A DNA stretch of 64,000 nucleotides from CAZNPL01 sp964574815 (lineage in GTDB: Bacteria > Planctomycetota > Phycisphaerae > UBA1845). Under the pieces are notes generated by a model, which was not told the DNA's origin, searched no databases, and saw only the letters and a list, made by a program, of their open reading frames with translations. Location of the stretch: contig CAZNPL010000004.1 in the NCBI GenBank assembly GCA_964574815.1, positions 171,492-235,491 of the forward strand. The letters are read 5' to 3'. Shown here one piece after another: positions 25,851 to 34,947 of the stretch (positions are counted from its first letter, which is position 1; each line of letters opens with the position of its first letter). The position numbers and the translations under genes are program-made.

Positions 25851-25987
25851 GGGGCACATCGTACGGATTCGGCCAAGTTCGTGCGAGAGCTTCTCATGCA
25901 GTGCAAGAAAAACGGGCGCTGCGTGCGCGAGCGGAGTCACACCGCCCACAGCTTCGACTCGATGCGAACCTCAGGCACATGCAATCG

Positions 25988-26569
25988 TCACGTGGTGGCG
26001 TGAGCCGCGTCGGGATCGGGTGCGCGGGTGAATAGGGGACGGCTCACCTGCTCGGTGGCCTGGATGTCGCGCAAGCGGGCGAAGACTTCCGAGAGCGACA
26101 GCTTCGCCGCGTGCACTGCGAACTCGTCGGTTGCGGGTCGATTGGCATCGATGATCCGGATTTCGTCGTACTGGCTGGTTGCGACGCGTGGCAACAACAG
26201 CGGGTGTCCGACGTCCGACAGATAGCAGTGGCCGATGAGTCGCCAGGGAACTGCCAGCCGCCGAACCATCTCGAGCTCGTAGAGAACCGTCTCGTGTAGT
26301 AGGGCCTCGGGTGTCCGCTGGATGTGAATCGTGAGAGGGTAGTCCTTCCATCGGCGCAGTGATTCCAGCCACCAATCGTCGCAGAACCATGTCACCAGAT
26401 CGCCGGTCGCATACGTCACTTCAAGCTGCAGATCCGTCGGCCGCGGCATGATTTCAGGACCGTGGTCGCCCTCTCCGTCGGCCGGGAACACGATCACCTC
26501 GGCACCGGAAGGGCGATAGCGCCTCGCGGCGGCCAGTTTCCGGCGGTCCTTCAGCGAAGTGGTGCTCAT
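25988..26569 (-). CDS. Hypothetical protein
   Basis: A 193-residue soluble protein, not recognised. It has no signal or membrane segment. It contains a moderately conserved-looking core with several aromatic residues (VTWFCDDWWLESLRRW) and a hydrophobic segment (LPRVATSQYDEIRIID). ATG 26569 is chosen; an upstream in-frame ATG would add 39 residues. It lies between priA and lysC on the same strand, with gaps of over 100 bases on both sides, so an operon link is unclear. Confidence 0.55.
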   Translation of the reverse strand: MSTTSLKDRRKLAAARRYRPSGAEVIVFPADGEGDHGPEIMPRPTDLQLEVTYATGDLVTWFCDDWWLESLRRWKDYPLTIHIQRTPEALLHETVLYELEMVRRLAVPWRLIGHCYLSDVGHPLLLPRVATSQYDEIRIIDANRPATDEFAVHAAKLSLSEVFARLRDIQATEQVSRPLFTRAPDPDAAHATT

Positions 26570-26805
26570 GCCGATCGCTCCTGCTTGTGAACGTAAGCCG
26601 CGTAAGACACCGAGGGGTATCGACGAATTGGTTCGCCAAACTTGACCGAAGTGAGACGCGCCCGATTCGGCAACGGGGATGGGCAACTCAGCAGCAGAGA
26701 CGGGCCGCCGGCATTGGTATCAATCGCCGCGCCGGCGCCAACATATTGTGCAGCAATAGCTTATATCAAGGCGCGGGCGCCGCTGGGGCGGTCTTATTCA
26801 AGGAG

Positions 26806-29100
26806 CTAAGCAAACGACACCGGATCGACATCGATCACGAATGCGCCGACCTTGGGACGATACGATCGGTCACTCCGGAAGCTGTCAAACAGCCGCTGCA
26901 AACCGGAGGCGTGCTCGGCTCGGACGACGACCTCGTACCGGTAGCGCTTACGAAGCCGCATCAGCGCGCACCGCATCGGGCCCAGGATCTCGACTGCATC
27001 GGCATCGCCGACCAGCCCACGGAGCTGTTCCACCAGCCCGTGGGACGCTTCGCGGACCCGCGTCTCGTCGGTATCGCCGAGAACCAACCGTGCCAGTCGG
27101 GTAAACGGCGGCATGCGCGTTTCCCGGCGGACGTGGAGCTCTTCGGAAGCGAAAGCTTCATAATCGCCAGTCACCGCCGCCTGCAACGCAACCGACTCAG
27201 GCGACAACGTCTGTACGATGACCTCGCCTGGGACCCCGCCGCGCCCCGCTCGGCCGGCCACCTGGGTCACCAGTTGAAACAGCCTTTCCGCGGTCCTGAA
27301 ATCAGTCGAGGTTAGCGTGGCATCGGCTGCGATGACGCCGACGACCGAGACGTGGGGGAAGTCCAGCCCCTTTGCGATCATCTGCGTGCCGACCAGACAA
27401 TCCGTCCGGCGCTCGGCAAAATCGGCGATCAACTGCCGGTAGGCTCGCTCGTGACGCATCACATCGCTGTCGGCGCGAGCGATCCGGGCATCCGGAAACA
27501 ACCGCTCGAGTCGTTCCACGATACGCTCGGTGCCACTACCGACGACGGCGAGTCTTGCGCGGCAGGATGGGTTCGGGCACCGCTCGGGGGCCGGGGCGCG
27601 GCGGGAGCAATGGTGGCAGAGGATCTCGCGCCGATCTGCGTGCAGAACCATATTCACGTTGCAATCGGGGCATCGAATCTGATGCCGACAGGACGGACAC
27701 ACGAGCCAGTTTGCGTAGCCGCGGCGGTTCATGAGGAGGACGGCCTGTTCGCCGCGCTCGAAGGCGGTCCGCAGACGCTCGATCAGCACGCGGGAAAGCA
27801 GCGGGATGCCCGTCGATTCCGCGAACTCGTCGTGCATGTCCACGACGGTGAGTTGCGGACGTGGAAGGTCCCGAACGCGATGCGGCAGGTCGAGCCGCTC
27901 GAAATGCGGCATTCTCTGGCAGTTGTGCCACGACTCCAGTGACGGCGTGGCGCTTCCGAGGATGACGGGAATTCCCAGCTCCTGGGCGCGCTTGATGGCC
28001 ACGTCCCGGACGTGAAACCGGGGAGCCTGCAGGTTCTTGTAGCTGCTCTCCTGCTCCTCATCCACGACCAGCAGGCCCAGCCTCGGGCAGGGAGCGAACA
28101 CGGCGCTGCGCGTTCCAATGACAACGTTCTTCGACCCGGACCGGACGGCCGACCAAGTAAGGGAACGGTGGACGTCGGTCAGCCCGCTGTGAATCACGGC
28201 GACGTTCTCGAAGCGGGAGGCAATACGATGGACGAGTTGAGTCGTCAGAGCGATCTCCGGGACGAGCATGACGGCCTGCCGGCCCGTTTCAAGGACGCGA
28301 CGGATCGAGCGGATGTATACTTCCGTTTTCCCGCTCCCGCTGACACCGAACAACAGCATCACGCGAAAACCGCCGTCATCAATAACCGCTCCGCTCCGAC
28401 CGAGCGCGGCCTGCTGGTCACGGTTGAGCTCAAAGTCCGGCTCCACGACCGGCTGCTCGAACTCGGGTGGGGCGGCCGGTTCCCGCGCGGCGTCGATCTG
28501 CAACCACCCCCGCTGCTGCAAGGTGCGGATGGTCGTGCGCGATGCACCGCTGTCCCGCCGCAAACGATCCATCTCGACCGGCTCGCCCGCTGTGGTCAGT
28601 CGATCCAACACAGCCTGTTGCTTCGGGCCGACCCGGTGGTTTACGGTTGCGGCATCGAGTGCGCCCGGTTCGATCGCCAATTTGACCCGCTCGACCTTCC
28701 GGTACCCGGTCTGCTTCCGCACCGCCGCCGGCACCAGTGCCGCCAGGGTGCGGCCGAGCGGGCAAACGTAGTAACGCGCCATCCACCGGCCAAGCCGAAG
28801 CAGCTCATCCGTCAGGAAGGTCTCGGAGTCGATGACTGAGTGAACCGGCCTCAACGCGCTGTCCCAGGGACGTTGATCAACGGAGATGACGAATGCCGGT
28901 GTCGTTCGCCCCTTTTTGCCCAAGGGCACGTTGACACGCCGTCCGGGCAGCACCTCCAGCTCCAGCTCCGCGGGCACGCTGTAAGAGTACACCTTGTCGA
29001 TCGGAGCGACGGGAGCAACGGTGGCCACAGGACCGACGACGTGCTCCCCTGCTTCAACCCACAAGCGTCCGGACGAATTGTGCACGTGAGGCTTGGGCAC
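26806..29100 (-). CDS. priA: Primosomal protein N' (replication restart helicase)
   Basis: A 764-residue protein that recognises stalled forks and reloads the replicative helicase. Seen: an N-terminal DNA-binding part (about 1-220); Walker A GVSGSGKTEVY (252-262); Walker B VVDEEQE; a zinc-binding cysteine cluster beginning with CPSC and CPDC and continuing with CHHC and CPNPSC (residues about 460-520); and helicase motifs V/VI (GTQMIAKGLDFPHVS, QVAGRAGRG). The length is normal. ATG 29100 is a plausible start; no strong ribosome site was noted. It is convergent with nothing and sits upstream of a small unknown gene on the same strand. Confidence 0.94.
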   Translation of the reverse strand: MPKPHVHNSSGRLWVEAGEHVVGPVATVAPVAPIDKVYSYSVPAELELEVLPGRRVNVPLGKKGRTTPAFVISVDQRPWDSALRPVHSVIDSETFLTDELLRLGRWMARYYVCPLGRTLAALVPAAVRKQTGYRKVERVKLAIEPGALDAATVNHRVGPKQQAVLDRLTTAGEPVEMDRLRRDSGASRTTIRTLQQRGWLQIDAAREPAAPPEFEQPVVEPDFELNRDQQAALGRSGAVIDDGGFRVMLLFGVSGSGKTEVYIRSIRRVLETGRQAVMLVPEIALTTQLVHRIASRFENVAVIHSGLTDVHRSLTWSAVRSGSKNVVIGTRSAVFAPCPRLGLLVVDEEQESSYKNLQAPRFHVRDVAIKRAQELGIPVILGSATPSLESWHNCQRMPHFERLDLPHRVRDLPRPQLTVVDMHDEFAESTGIPLLSRVLIERLRTAFERGEQAVLLMNRRGYANWLVCPSCRHQIRCPDCNVNMVLHADRREILCHHCSRRAPAPERCPNPSCRARLAVVGSGTERIVERLERLFPDARIARADSDVMRHERAYRQLIADFAERRTDCLVGTQMIAKGLDFPHVSVVGVIAADATLTSTDFRTAERLFQLVTQVAGRAGRGGVPGEVIVQTLSPESVALQAAVTGDYEAFASEELHVRRETRMPPFTRLARLVLGDTDETRVREASHGLVEQLRGLVGDADAVEILGPMRCALMRLRKRYRYEVVVRAEHASGLQRLFDSFRSDRSYRPKVGAFVIDVDPVSFA

Positions 29101-29246
29101 GCCAGGAGTTTACGCTCGGCATATGGCCCGCTCAATCGCCGGCGTGCGCCAGCGCCCGCCACCTAAGAGGGAATAATCGCGCATTCCCCTTTGCGGACGA
29201 AGCCGTGGCGGTGTTGGTCCCATGAAGTGAAGAGTCGGCTAACGGC

Positions 29247-29651
29247 TCACGAACCGGGCGGCTCGGATCGGCCGCGAAATCCCGTAATCGGTGGCAACTC
29301 GATAGGCATTTCGTCAGGCGGCACCGCGAAAATCTCGACGCGAACGATATCCTCGAACGGCACAGAGATGACAAAGGCTCCCACCTTGTACTGCTCGTCA
29401 ACCGGCTCGCACTCGAAGGTCAGGTGGGCTTTGCTCTCGACGTTGGCAAAACTCTTGAACTCGTAGCTGAAACCGTCGCGGAGGTAGACGAGCGTGCGTA
29501 CCCGAAGTTCGTCCAGAAACGCCTTGAACTCTTCGTTTTCGCAGGCGGTTTCTTGGTCCAGCTCAGGATACCGCCGCAAGGCACACCGCATTTTGGCGTC
29601 GTCGCATTGCTCCTGAAACTGTCGCCCGTGGAACCAATCGTAATCGAACAC
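29247..29651 (-). CDS. Hypothetical small protein
   Basis: A 134-residue soluble protein, not recognised. It is rich in acidic and aromatic residues (MFDYDWFHGRQFQEQCDD) with a central VYLRDGFSYEFKSF stretch and a Pro-rich C-terminus. No signal peptide, membrane segment or known catalytic motif was seen. The coding claim rests on length, codon use and absence of a competing frame. It lies upstream of priA by about 145 bases and is divergent from queG. Confidence 0.55.
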   Translation of the reverse strand: MFDYDWFHGRQFQEQCDDAKMRCALRRYPELDQETACENEEFKAFLDELRVRTLVYLRDGFSYEFKSFANVESKAHLTFECEPVDEQYKVGAFVISVPFEDIVRVEIFAVPPDEMPIELPPITGFRGRSEPPGS

Positions 29652-29794
29652 GCTTTCAACCTCACTGGTGAATTCGAGATCAAGGCTGCGTCAACGGCAA
29701 GCATGAGCGCGGAGGGAACCTACGCCCCGGCCACCGCGCTGTCAACCTGACACCCCCGGTGTCTATCGGTCGTCCCGGGTTGTACCATGTGTTG

Positions 29795-30730
29795 ATGTTG
29801 CCGACCGATAAATCCGGGCTGATCAAAAAGCTGGGACGGGAACTGGGCTTCAGCCGGGTGGGCATCGCGCCAGCAGCGCCCGTACCCCGGATTCCATACA
29901 TCGAGGCTTGGCTGGCCGCCGGCCGGGGCGGCGAAATGCACTACCTGACGAGAAACCGGCACATTCGGCAGGACCCCCGCAATCTCGTCGAGGGCGCCCG
30001 CAGCGTGATCGTGACCGCCTCCAACTACAACCAGGAGGCGCCGCCTGGGCCGGACGACGACAACCCACGCGGGCGCGTGGCCAAGTATGCCTGGGGTGAT
30101 GATTACCACGTCGTGGTCAAGCGGCGATTGCACGAGTTGGGCGATCGCCTCCGCGCCGCGCTGGACGAGCCCTTTGTGGCGCGCGTGTGCGTGGACACGG
30201 TGCCGATCCTCGAGCGCGAGTTGGCGGCGATGGCCGGCATCGGCTGGATCGGAAAGAACACCATGGTTCTGCACCACGAGATCGGCAGCTACTTCTTCCT
30301 GGGCGAAATCGTCACCACGCTGGAACTGTCCTGCGACGAGCCGATGGCGGACCACTGCGGAACGTGTACGCGCTGCCTTCAGGCATGCCCGACTAACGCC
30401 TTCCCGGCGCCGTACGAGATGGATGCGTCGCGATGCATCTCGTATCTGACCATCGAGCATCGCAGCGAGGTCCCAGTGGGATTTCATGAGCAGATGAGCG
30501 ATTGGATCTTCGGGTGCGACATTTGCCAGGAGGTCTGTCCGTTCAACCGCGACGCGCCGGTAACGGACGACTTTCCGATCCGGCAGCCCGGCCCCGCACC
30601 CGTGCTCGATGAAGTGATCCGCTGGTCGGAGGAGGAGTATAGCGTCGCCGTAGACGGCAGCGCGATGAACCGCGCCACGCGAGAAATGCTTCAGCGCAAT
30701 GCTCGCATCGCAATGGGCAATCGGCGCTAG
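29795..30730 (+). CDS. queG: Epoxyqueuosine reductase
   Basis: Makes queuosine from epoxyqueuosine in tRNA with a cobalamin and two [4Fe-4S] clusters. The 311-residue protein has the family N-terminal domain (LGFSRVGIA, GGEMHYLTRN), then WIGKNTMVLH, and two ferredoxin-like clusters: CGTCTRCLQACP starting near residue 188 and CDICQEVCP near 242. It is somewhat shorter than those with HEAT repeats at the end. ATG 29795 gives MLPTDKSG; an upstream in-frame start at 29759 is possible. A small 39-codon frame and a gene-poor stretch follow the stop. Confidence 0.92.
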   Translation: MLPTDKSGLIKKLGRELGFSRVGIAPAAPVPRIPYIEAWLAAGRGGEMHYLTRNRHIRQDPRNLVEGARSVIVTASNYNQEAPPGPDDDNPRGRVAKYAWGDDYHVVVKRRLHELGDRLRAALDEPFVARVCVDTVPILERELAAMAGIGWIGKNTMVLHHEIGSYFFLGEIVTTLELSCDEPMADHCGTCTRCLQACPTNAFPAPYEMDASRCISYLTIEHRSEVPVGFHEQMSDWIFGCDICQEVCPFNRDAPVTDDFPIRQPGPAPVLDEVIRWSEEEYSVAVDGSAMNRATREMLQRNARIAMGNRR

Positions 30731-31363
30731 CCCATCTCCGTCAATGTTCTTGAAACGAATCTTGGAGCAGCAATTTGCGCCGAGGCTCCCTGAACTGAGT
30801 GGGACCGAAGTGATCGCCGCCATCCGTTCGATCGGTTTGGCCGAACTGACGAATGCGGCATAGGGGAGCATTTGCCCGGTCCGCGACTGCCGCAGAGCCG
30901 GTCGGAGCGGGTGTTTGAGCTCAGAGTGCTTGCACCGTAGCTGCGCTGCCTGGCGTGGCAGGGGTTGGCGTGCTGAGAGAAAGGGACGGGGATGGGGTTG
31001 TCAGGTCTCTCGGGTAAGTCTGCCGGTGCGAAGGTGCGAGACTGGGACAGCACCTGATGCCGATGATGTCCGAACGTCGGTCGGTGGCGCCGCGGGATAC
31101 GACAAGCGTCTGACGAGCCTCCAACAGGAGTGAAACAGGCCGGGAGAGCTCCTACGTTGACACTTCCCCGTGGGCACAGTATCCAGAGGGCACGGAAACG
31201 TAAATTGACGCCGAAACCCGCGAAAACCAGGAAAACCGGCCCGGGCCCGGTTGCTGCGCAGCGGCGGTCGTCGGCGCTGGTGGATACGGGAATCATCTAC
31301 TGCGGCGACTGAAACCGCCAAGGGAATGGTCGACGTACTCTCGGAACCGATTTGGATACTGGC
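30731..31363. other. Gene-poor region before the ATPase/TOPRIM pair
   Basis: About 630 bases without a convincing gene. It contains one small frame (30744-30863) and a near-palindrome at 31234-31252 (AACCGG arms around CCCGGGC), immediately followed by the palindrome GCTGCGCAGC (31253-31262). These lie about 100 bases before the ATPase start and may be regulatory. The rest may be decayed sequence or hold an RNA gene; I could not identify one. Confidence 0.45.
30744..30863 (+). CDS. Possible small ORF, 39 residues
   Basis: ATG at 30744 to TAG at 30861 encodes a 39-residue peptide beginning MFLKRILEQQFAPRLPEL and ending LAELTNAA. It is protein-like in composition, with several aliphatic residues, and could be the fragment of a lost gene or a short real product. 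No clear ribosome site precedes it, and I recognise no family. It starts 13 bases after the queG stop, so read-through from the same transcript is possible. Low confidence. Confidence 0.25.
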   Translation: MFLKRILEQQFAPRLPELSGTEVIAAIRSIGLAELTNAA

Positions 31364-32497
31364 ATGATCACGCGACTGTATGTCAACAACTTCCGTTGCC
31401 TGGTGAATTTCAAAGCGGAGTTCGACTCATTTGCCGTGCTGTGCGGACCGAACGGCGCGGGCAAGAGCTCGGTGTTCGATGCGCTGCGTCTGCTGCGCAA
31501 CCTCGGGACCGGTGATGCGCTGCTTGGCGACGAGAAGAGGGAGAAGGAGAGGGGCGAACCGGACCTCCGTTCACTCGAGTTCACCCAATGGCTCGACAGC
31601 ACGGTGCAGGAGTTCGAGTTGGGCCTGAGGGTGGAGGCGCACGAATTCGAATACGTCATCCACATCGAACAGACCGCCCGCTTTGAGAAGCCGCGGATCA
31701 TTCACGAGAAGGCTCTTTGCGATGGGCAAATCGTATTCGAGCGCGAAAAGGAAGGCGTGCGGTTTCTAAAGGCGGACGGGAAAGAGGCGTTCTTCCCGCT
31801 CGACTGGCGACAGGCAGCGCTGCGAGCCATCGAGCCGCGCGGCGTCCACCTCGCCAAGCTGGAACTCCTCCAGGAGGAGGTGGCAAAGCTGTTGGTTCTT
31901 CGCCCCAATCCGCGCACCATGGAGGAAGAAAGCAAGGCCGAGGCGCGGCATCCAGACTTGTCCATGACGAACCTCACGTCGTGGTATCGCTCGCTGGCAC
32001 AGGACACGGAGTGGACCGACGCGCTGCGGGACGCGCTGCGGGACGTTTGGCCGGACTTTCGATCGTTCAACTTGGTCAGTGCGGGGATGAACACAAAAGC
32101 TCTGCAACTTCGCTTCGAAGGCGAAGAGAGTAACCCGACATCTCTGTTCTTCGATCAGCTGTCCGACGGGGAGCGGGCGCTGATCGGGCTTTATATGATA
32201 CGGGCGGCGCTGGATACGGGCGCCGCAAGAACGGTGATGATTGACGAGCCGGACAACTTCGTTGGCCTGCCGGAGCTTCAGCCGTGGGTGCTCTCGATGC
32301 GCGAACCGCTCGATGAGAAACACCAACTTGTGCTCATCTCGCATCACCCGGAGATCCTCAGCAGCAGCGGAGAGGCGAACGGGCGGTACCTCTGGCGAGA
32401 CAGTCACACCTCCCCGACTCGGATCGGGCCGCTCAAAGTTCCGGAAGGCATGGGTGCCGGTGAAGCGATCGCGAGGGGGTGGGCCCGTGGCGAGTAG
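31364..32497 (+). CDS. AAA/ABC-type ATPase of the OLD/AbiLi-like kind
   Basis: A 377-residue ATPase. Seen: RLYVNNFRCLVNFKAEFDSF at the start, Walker A CGPNGAGKSS (27-36), an ABC signature-like LSDGERALIGL, Walker B VMIDEPDNFVGLP, and an H-loop LVLISHHPEIL. These are the features of OLD/RecF-type ABC ATPases. The insert between Walker A and signature is about 230 residues and helical, as in SMC-like proteins. ATG 31364 is preferred over an in-frame TTG four codons upstream. Its last 11 bases overlap the start of the TOPRIM-like gene, so the pair is co-translated. Similar two-gene units (AbiL-type and PARIS-like systems) protect against phage; that role is inferred by resemblance. Confidence 0.85.
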   Translation: MITRLYVNNFRCLVNFKAEFDSFAVLCGPNGAGKSSVFDALRLLRNLGTGDALLGDEKREKERGEPDLRSLEFTQWLDSTVQEFELGLRVEAHEFEYVIHIEQTARFEKPRIIHEKALCDGQIVFEREKEGVRFLKADGKEAFFPLDWRQAALRAIEPRGVHLAKLELLQEEVAKLLVLRPNPRTMEEESKAEARHPDLSMTNLTSWYRSLAQDTEWTDALRDALRDVWPDFRSFNLVSAGMNTKALQLRFEGEESNPTSLFFDQLSDGERALIGLYMIRAALDTGAARTVMIDEPDNFVGLPELQPWVLSMREPLDEKHQLVLISHHPEILSSSGEANGRYLWRDSHTSPTRIGPLKVPEGMGAGEAIARGWARGE

Positions 32498-33056
32498 AAC
32501 TCGAATCGTTTGTCTCTGCGAGGGTGCAAGGGGCTCCAGCATCGACGAAGTGTTCATTAACAAACTGATAAAAACACTCAAGCCGAATTGGATTCGGCGT
32601 GAGGGCAGTAACTACGTCCGGACTCAGCCCTGTGGAAACCGACCAGATGTCATCAAGCGAACGCCCGCTGAGCTTAGGAACTGCTTGAACGCGGGCGGCC
32701 ATACAACGCTGATGGTATGGGCCGACTGTGACGACGACTGCGACGACGGGGAGGCGCTTCGAGACCTCTTCTGGGAGGAAGCGCAGCGGCAAGAGATCAT
32801 GAAGGAGGAGTTCGACCGCGTCGTGTTCATCTTCGCCAAAGACCGCATCGAGAATTGGATCGAGTTCCTGACGACCGGAAACACAGATGAACTTAGAGAG
32901 GGCCCGCGCGTGAGACACAACCGCCAGGTGGCTGACGCGGCAAAGAAGCTGGCTTCGATGTGCAGCAGAGGTAAGCCTGTAAAGGACATGCCGCCGTCGC
33001 TCGACTGGTCCTGCAACAGGTGGCGGGCCCTCGTCGAGCGCATGAAATCCTCCTGA
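32487..33056 (+). CDS. TOPRIM-like protein, partner of the ATPase (AbiLii/DUF4276-like)
   Basis: A 189-residue protein starting at GTG 32487, in the last codons of the ATPase gene, after a GAGGGGGTGGG stretch that may serve as ribosome site. Seen: RIVCLCEG (Glu 12), an acidic VWADCDDDCDD with a D-x-D pattern (80-87), and FAKDRIENWIEFL. The Glu followed by D-x-D is the TOPRIM layout used by OLD-family and DUF4276/DUF4435 nucleases, and the last motif resembles the RIE.W segment of those families. It is inferred to be the nuclease or effector half of a two-gene defence-like module, the ATPase being the sensor. The assignment rests on motif layout, so other functions remain possible. Confidence 0.7.
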   Translation: MASRTRIVCLCEGARGSSIDEVFINKLIKTLKPNWIRREGSNYVRTQPCGNRPDVIKRTPAELRNCLNAGGHTTLMVWADCDDDCDDGEALRDLFWEEAQRQEIMKEEFDRVVFIFAKDRIENWIEFLTTGNTDELREGPRVRHNRQVADAAKKLASMCSRGKPVKDMPPSLDWSCNRWRALVERMKSS

Positions 33057-33200
33057 TGGGCCGAGCTTCGGCCAAGCACAGTCACAGGCGCATTGGCACA
33101 GCCGGGCACCGGGCTGGCGTTTGGCGCGCGTCAGAGATGACCGCGCTGCAACCCGATGCCACGCGGCGATAGAGACCGGGACGTCGTCAATCGGAACCGG

Positions 33201-34742
33201 CTAGCCCGAATGGCGACGAAGCAGTGATTCCAACTCCGTCAGCCTCAACAGCTTGGCGATGCCCGCAAAGACCGCACCTCCCAGGGGCACGGCCACGGCA
33301 ACCTTTGCCCATGTGGGCCAGCCGGCCGCGAACGACAGGCTCCTGTCCGTAACGATCGCCCAGACCGCTAGACCCATCACTGTGCTAGCGATGGCCGTCT
33401 TACCCACTCCTGCGGCCAGGGCACCAGGTCGCATTGAGCCGGTGCGCTTGGCGAGGATGACTCCCAGCCACGCCACTTGCAGAATCGCGCTGATTGCCGT
33501 CGCCAAAGCCACGCCTGCTTCGCGCAGCGGAAAGACGAGAACCAGATTCAGTGCCAGGTTGAACACGACAATGATGACCGAAACCCGCGCGGGCGTTCTT
33601 GAGTCCTTAAGGGAATAGAAAGCGCGGATAACGATGTGATGGGCCGAGTAGGCACACAGCCCGATCGAGTAGCATGCGACCGCGAACGCGACCCGCCCGG
33701 TTCCCTCGGCGCCGAACTCGCCACGCTCGAACAGCACCTTGACCAGCGGAGTTGAGATGAGAATCAGTCCGACCGTCGCCGGCAGCGCGATGAAAGTGCT
33801 TAAGCGCAGGCCCCGATCTATAACACGCGCCAGAGCCGGCCGGTCGTTGCGCGCCGCCTGTTCGGCCAGCACCGGAAAGATGGCCGTCGCCAGCGCGATC
33901 CCGAACACCCCGAGCGGAAGCTGATAGAGAAAATGAGCGTAGCCTAGAACCGCCGGCCCTTGTCCGTCGGGAACGAAGAAGAGCGCGATCAGCTTGTCGA
34001 ACATCGTGTTGAGCTGGACCGTCGACAGCCCGACGATCATCGGAGCCATGAACGCGACGATTTCGCGAAGCTCCGGTTGCGACCAGTCGAAGTTGAGCAC
34101 AGGACGGAACCCGGTCCGGCTAAGAGCAAAGATCTGCACGCCAACCTGAGCGACCCCGGCGACCAGCACCGCCAGGCACGCGACGTAGACCAAGCGAACT
34201 TGGTTTGTTAAACCGAGCGCGAATGCGGCGACGAGAATCGCAACGATCACGAAGGCGTTCAGTATCATTGGCGAAGCGGCCGGGGCGCCGAACTTCCCCA
34301 ACGTGTTGAGCAATCCCCCGAGAAACGCGGCCATGCAGATGAAACCCATGAAGGGGAACATCAACGCCGTCAGCCGCAGCGTCAGGCTCGGGTGCACCGC
34401 CTCCGCCCCGAGGAGGCAGATCTCGCCGATGGCGATCAGGCCCAGCAGGACGGCGCCCAGCAGGGTCAGCACGCCGCCGGCTAGCCGCCGAGCATGCGCG
34501 GTATCGCCCGCCTGCATCGTGCGGACGAAGACCGGGATAAAAGCGGCCGACAGGGCACCCTCGCCGAACAGGCGCCTCGACAGATTCGGGATCATGAAGG
34601 CGATCCGGAAGGAGGAGAGCACCGGACCGGTGCCGAAGAAATAGCCGTAGGTGGCCTCCCGGGCGAATCCGAGCACGCGGGAAAGGAGCGTGAGACCCGC
34701 AATCAGCCTCGTAGACGCCGCGACGCGATGTTCTCTCGACAC
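33201..34742 (-). CDS. murJ: Lipid II flippase MurJ (MviN)
   Basis: A 513-residue membrane protein with about 14 hydrophobic helices that moves lipid II across the inner membrane for cell-wall synthesis. Seen: GLTLLSRVLGFAREATYGYFFG at the start, PNLSRRLFGEGALSAAFIPVF, and later KVLFERGEF, typical for the family. I prefer GTG 34742 to an in-frame TTG at 34778: TATAGT on the minus strand lies seven bases before the GTG and the TTG falls in the probable -35 box. That spacing implies a leaderless message. Ferredoxin is divergent from it. A peptidoglycan function is notable in a phylum where wall chemistry has been debated. Confidence 0.92.
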   Translation of the reverse strand: MSREHRVAASTRLIAGLTLLSRVLGFAREATYGYFFGTGPVLSSFRIAFMIPNLSRRLFGEGALSAAFIPVFVRTMQAGDTAHARRLAGGVLTLLGAVLLGLIAIGEICLLGAEAVHPSLTLRLTALMFPFMGFICMAAFLGGLLNTLGKFGAPAASPMILNAFVIVAILVAAFALGLTNQVRLVYVACLAVLVAGVAQVGVQIFALSRTGFRPVLNFDWSQPELREIVAFMAPMIVGLSTVQLNTMFDKLIALFFVPDGQGPAVLGYAHFLYQLPLGVFGIALATAIFPVLAEQAARNDRPALARVIDRGLRLSTFIALPATVGLILISTPLVKVLFERGEFGAEGTGRVAFAVACYSIGLCAYSAHHIVIRAFYSLKDSRTPARVSVIIVVFNLALNLVLVFPLREAGVALATAISAILQVAWLGVILAKRTGSMRPGALAAGVGKTAIASTVMGLAVWAIVTDRSLSFAAGWPTWAKVAVAVPLGGAVFAGIAKLLRLTELESLLRRHSG

Positions 34743-34749
34743 GGGCGTG

Positions 34750-34778
34750 ACTATAGATTGGCGCCCACACCGTCGCAA
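34750..34778 (-). promoter_or_regulatory. Possible promoter for murJ
   Basis: On the minus strand, TTGCGA (34773-34778), a 17-base spacer and TATAGT (34750-34755). The -10 matches consensus at five of six positions. It would place the transcription start at or next to the GTG start codon. Confidence 0.45.
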
Positions 34779-34866
34779 GGCGACCCAGCCCGCCTCGGTG
34801 CCTCGGCCGGGTGGGGCCGGCTTTCAGTCGGATTTCACGATTTCACGAGGCCATGCCGCCGGACGG

Positions 34867-34894
34867 TTGAAAAAACGCGGTTGGCGGCTAGACT
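34867..34894 (+). promoter_or_regulatory. Possible promoter for the ferredoxin gene
   Basis: TTGAAA (34867-34872), a 16-base spacer and TAGACT (34889-34894), about 53 bases before ATG 34948. Moderate match to the sigma-70 consensus. Confidence 0.4.
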
Positions 34895-34947
34895 TCCCCA
34901 ACGGGAAGGACTCTGCTTAACTGAATCATGTACCCGGAGAGCTAGCC

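Noticed and set aside
29720..30871. 383-codon minus-strand ORF opposite queG
   Set aside because: A shadow of queG; no family features, and the queG cysteine clusters are intact.
34743..34778. TTG 34778 as start of murJ
   Set aside because: It falls inside a probable -35 box and adds 12 residues with no homology; GTG 34742 lies just after the -10.
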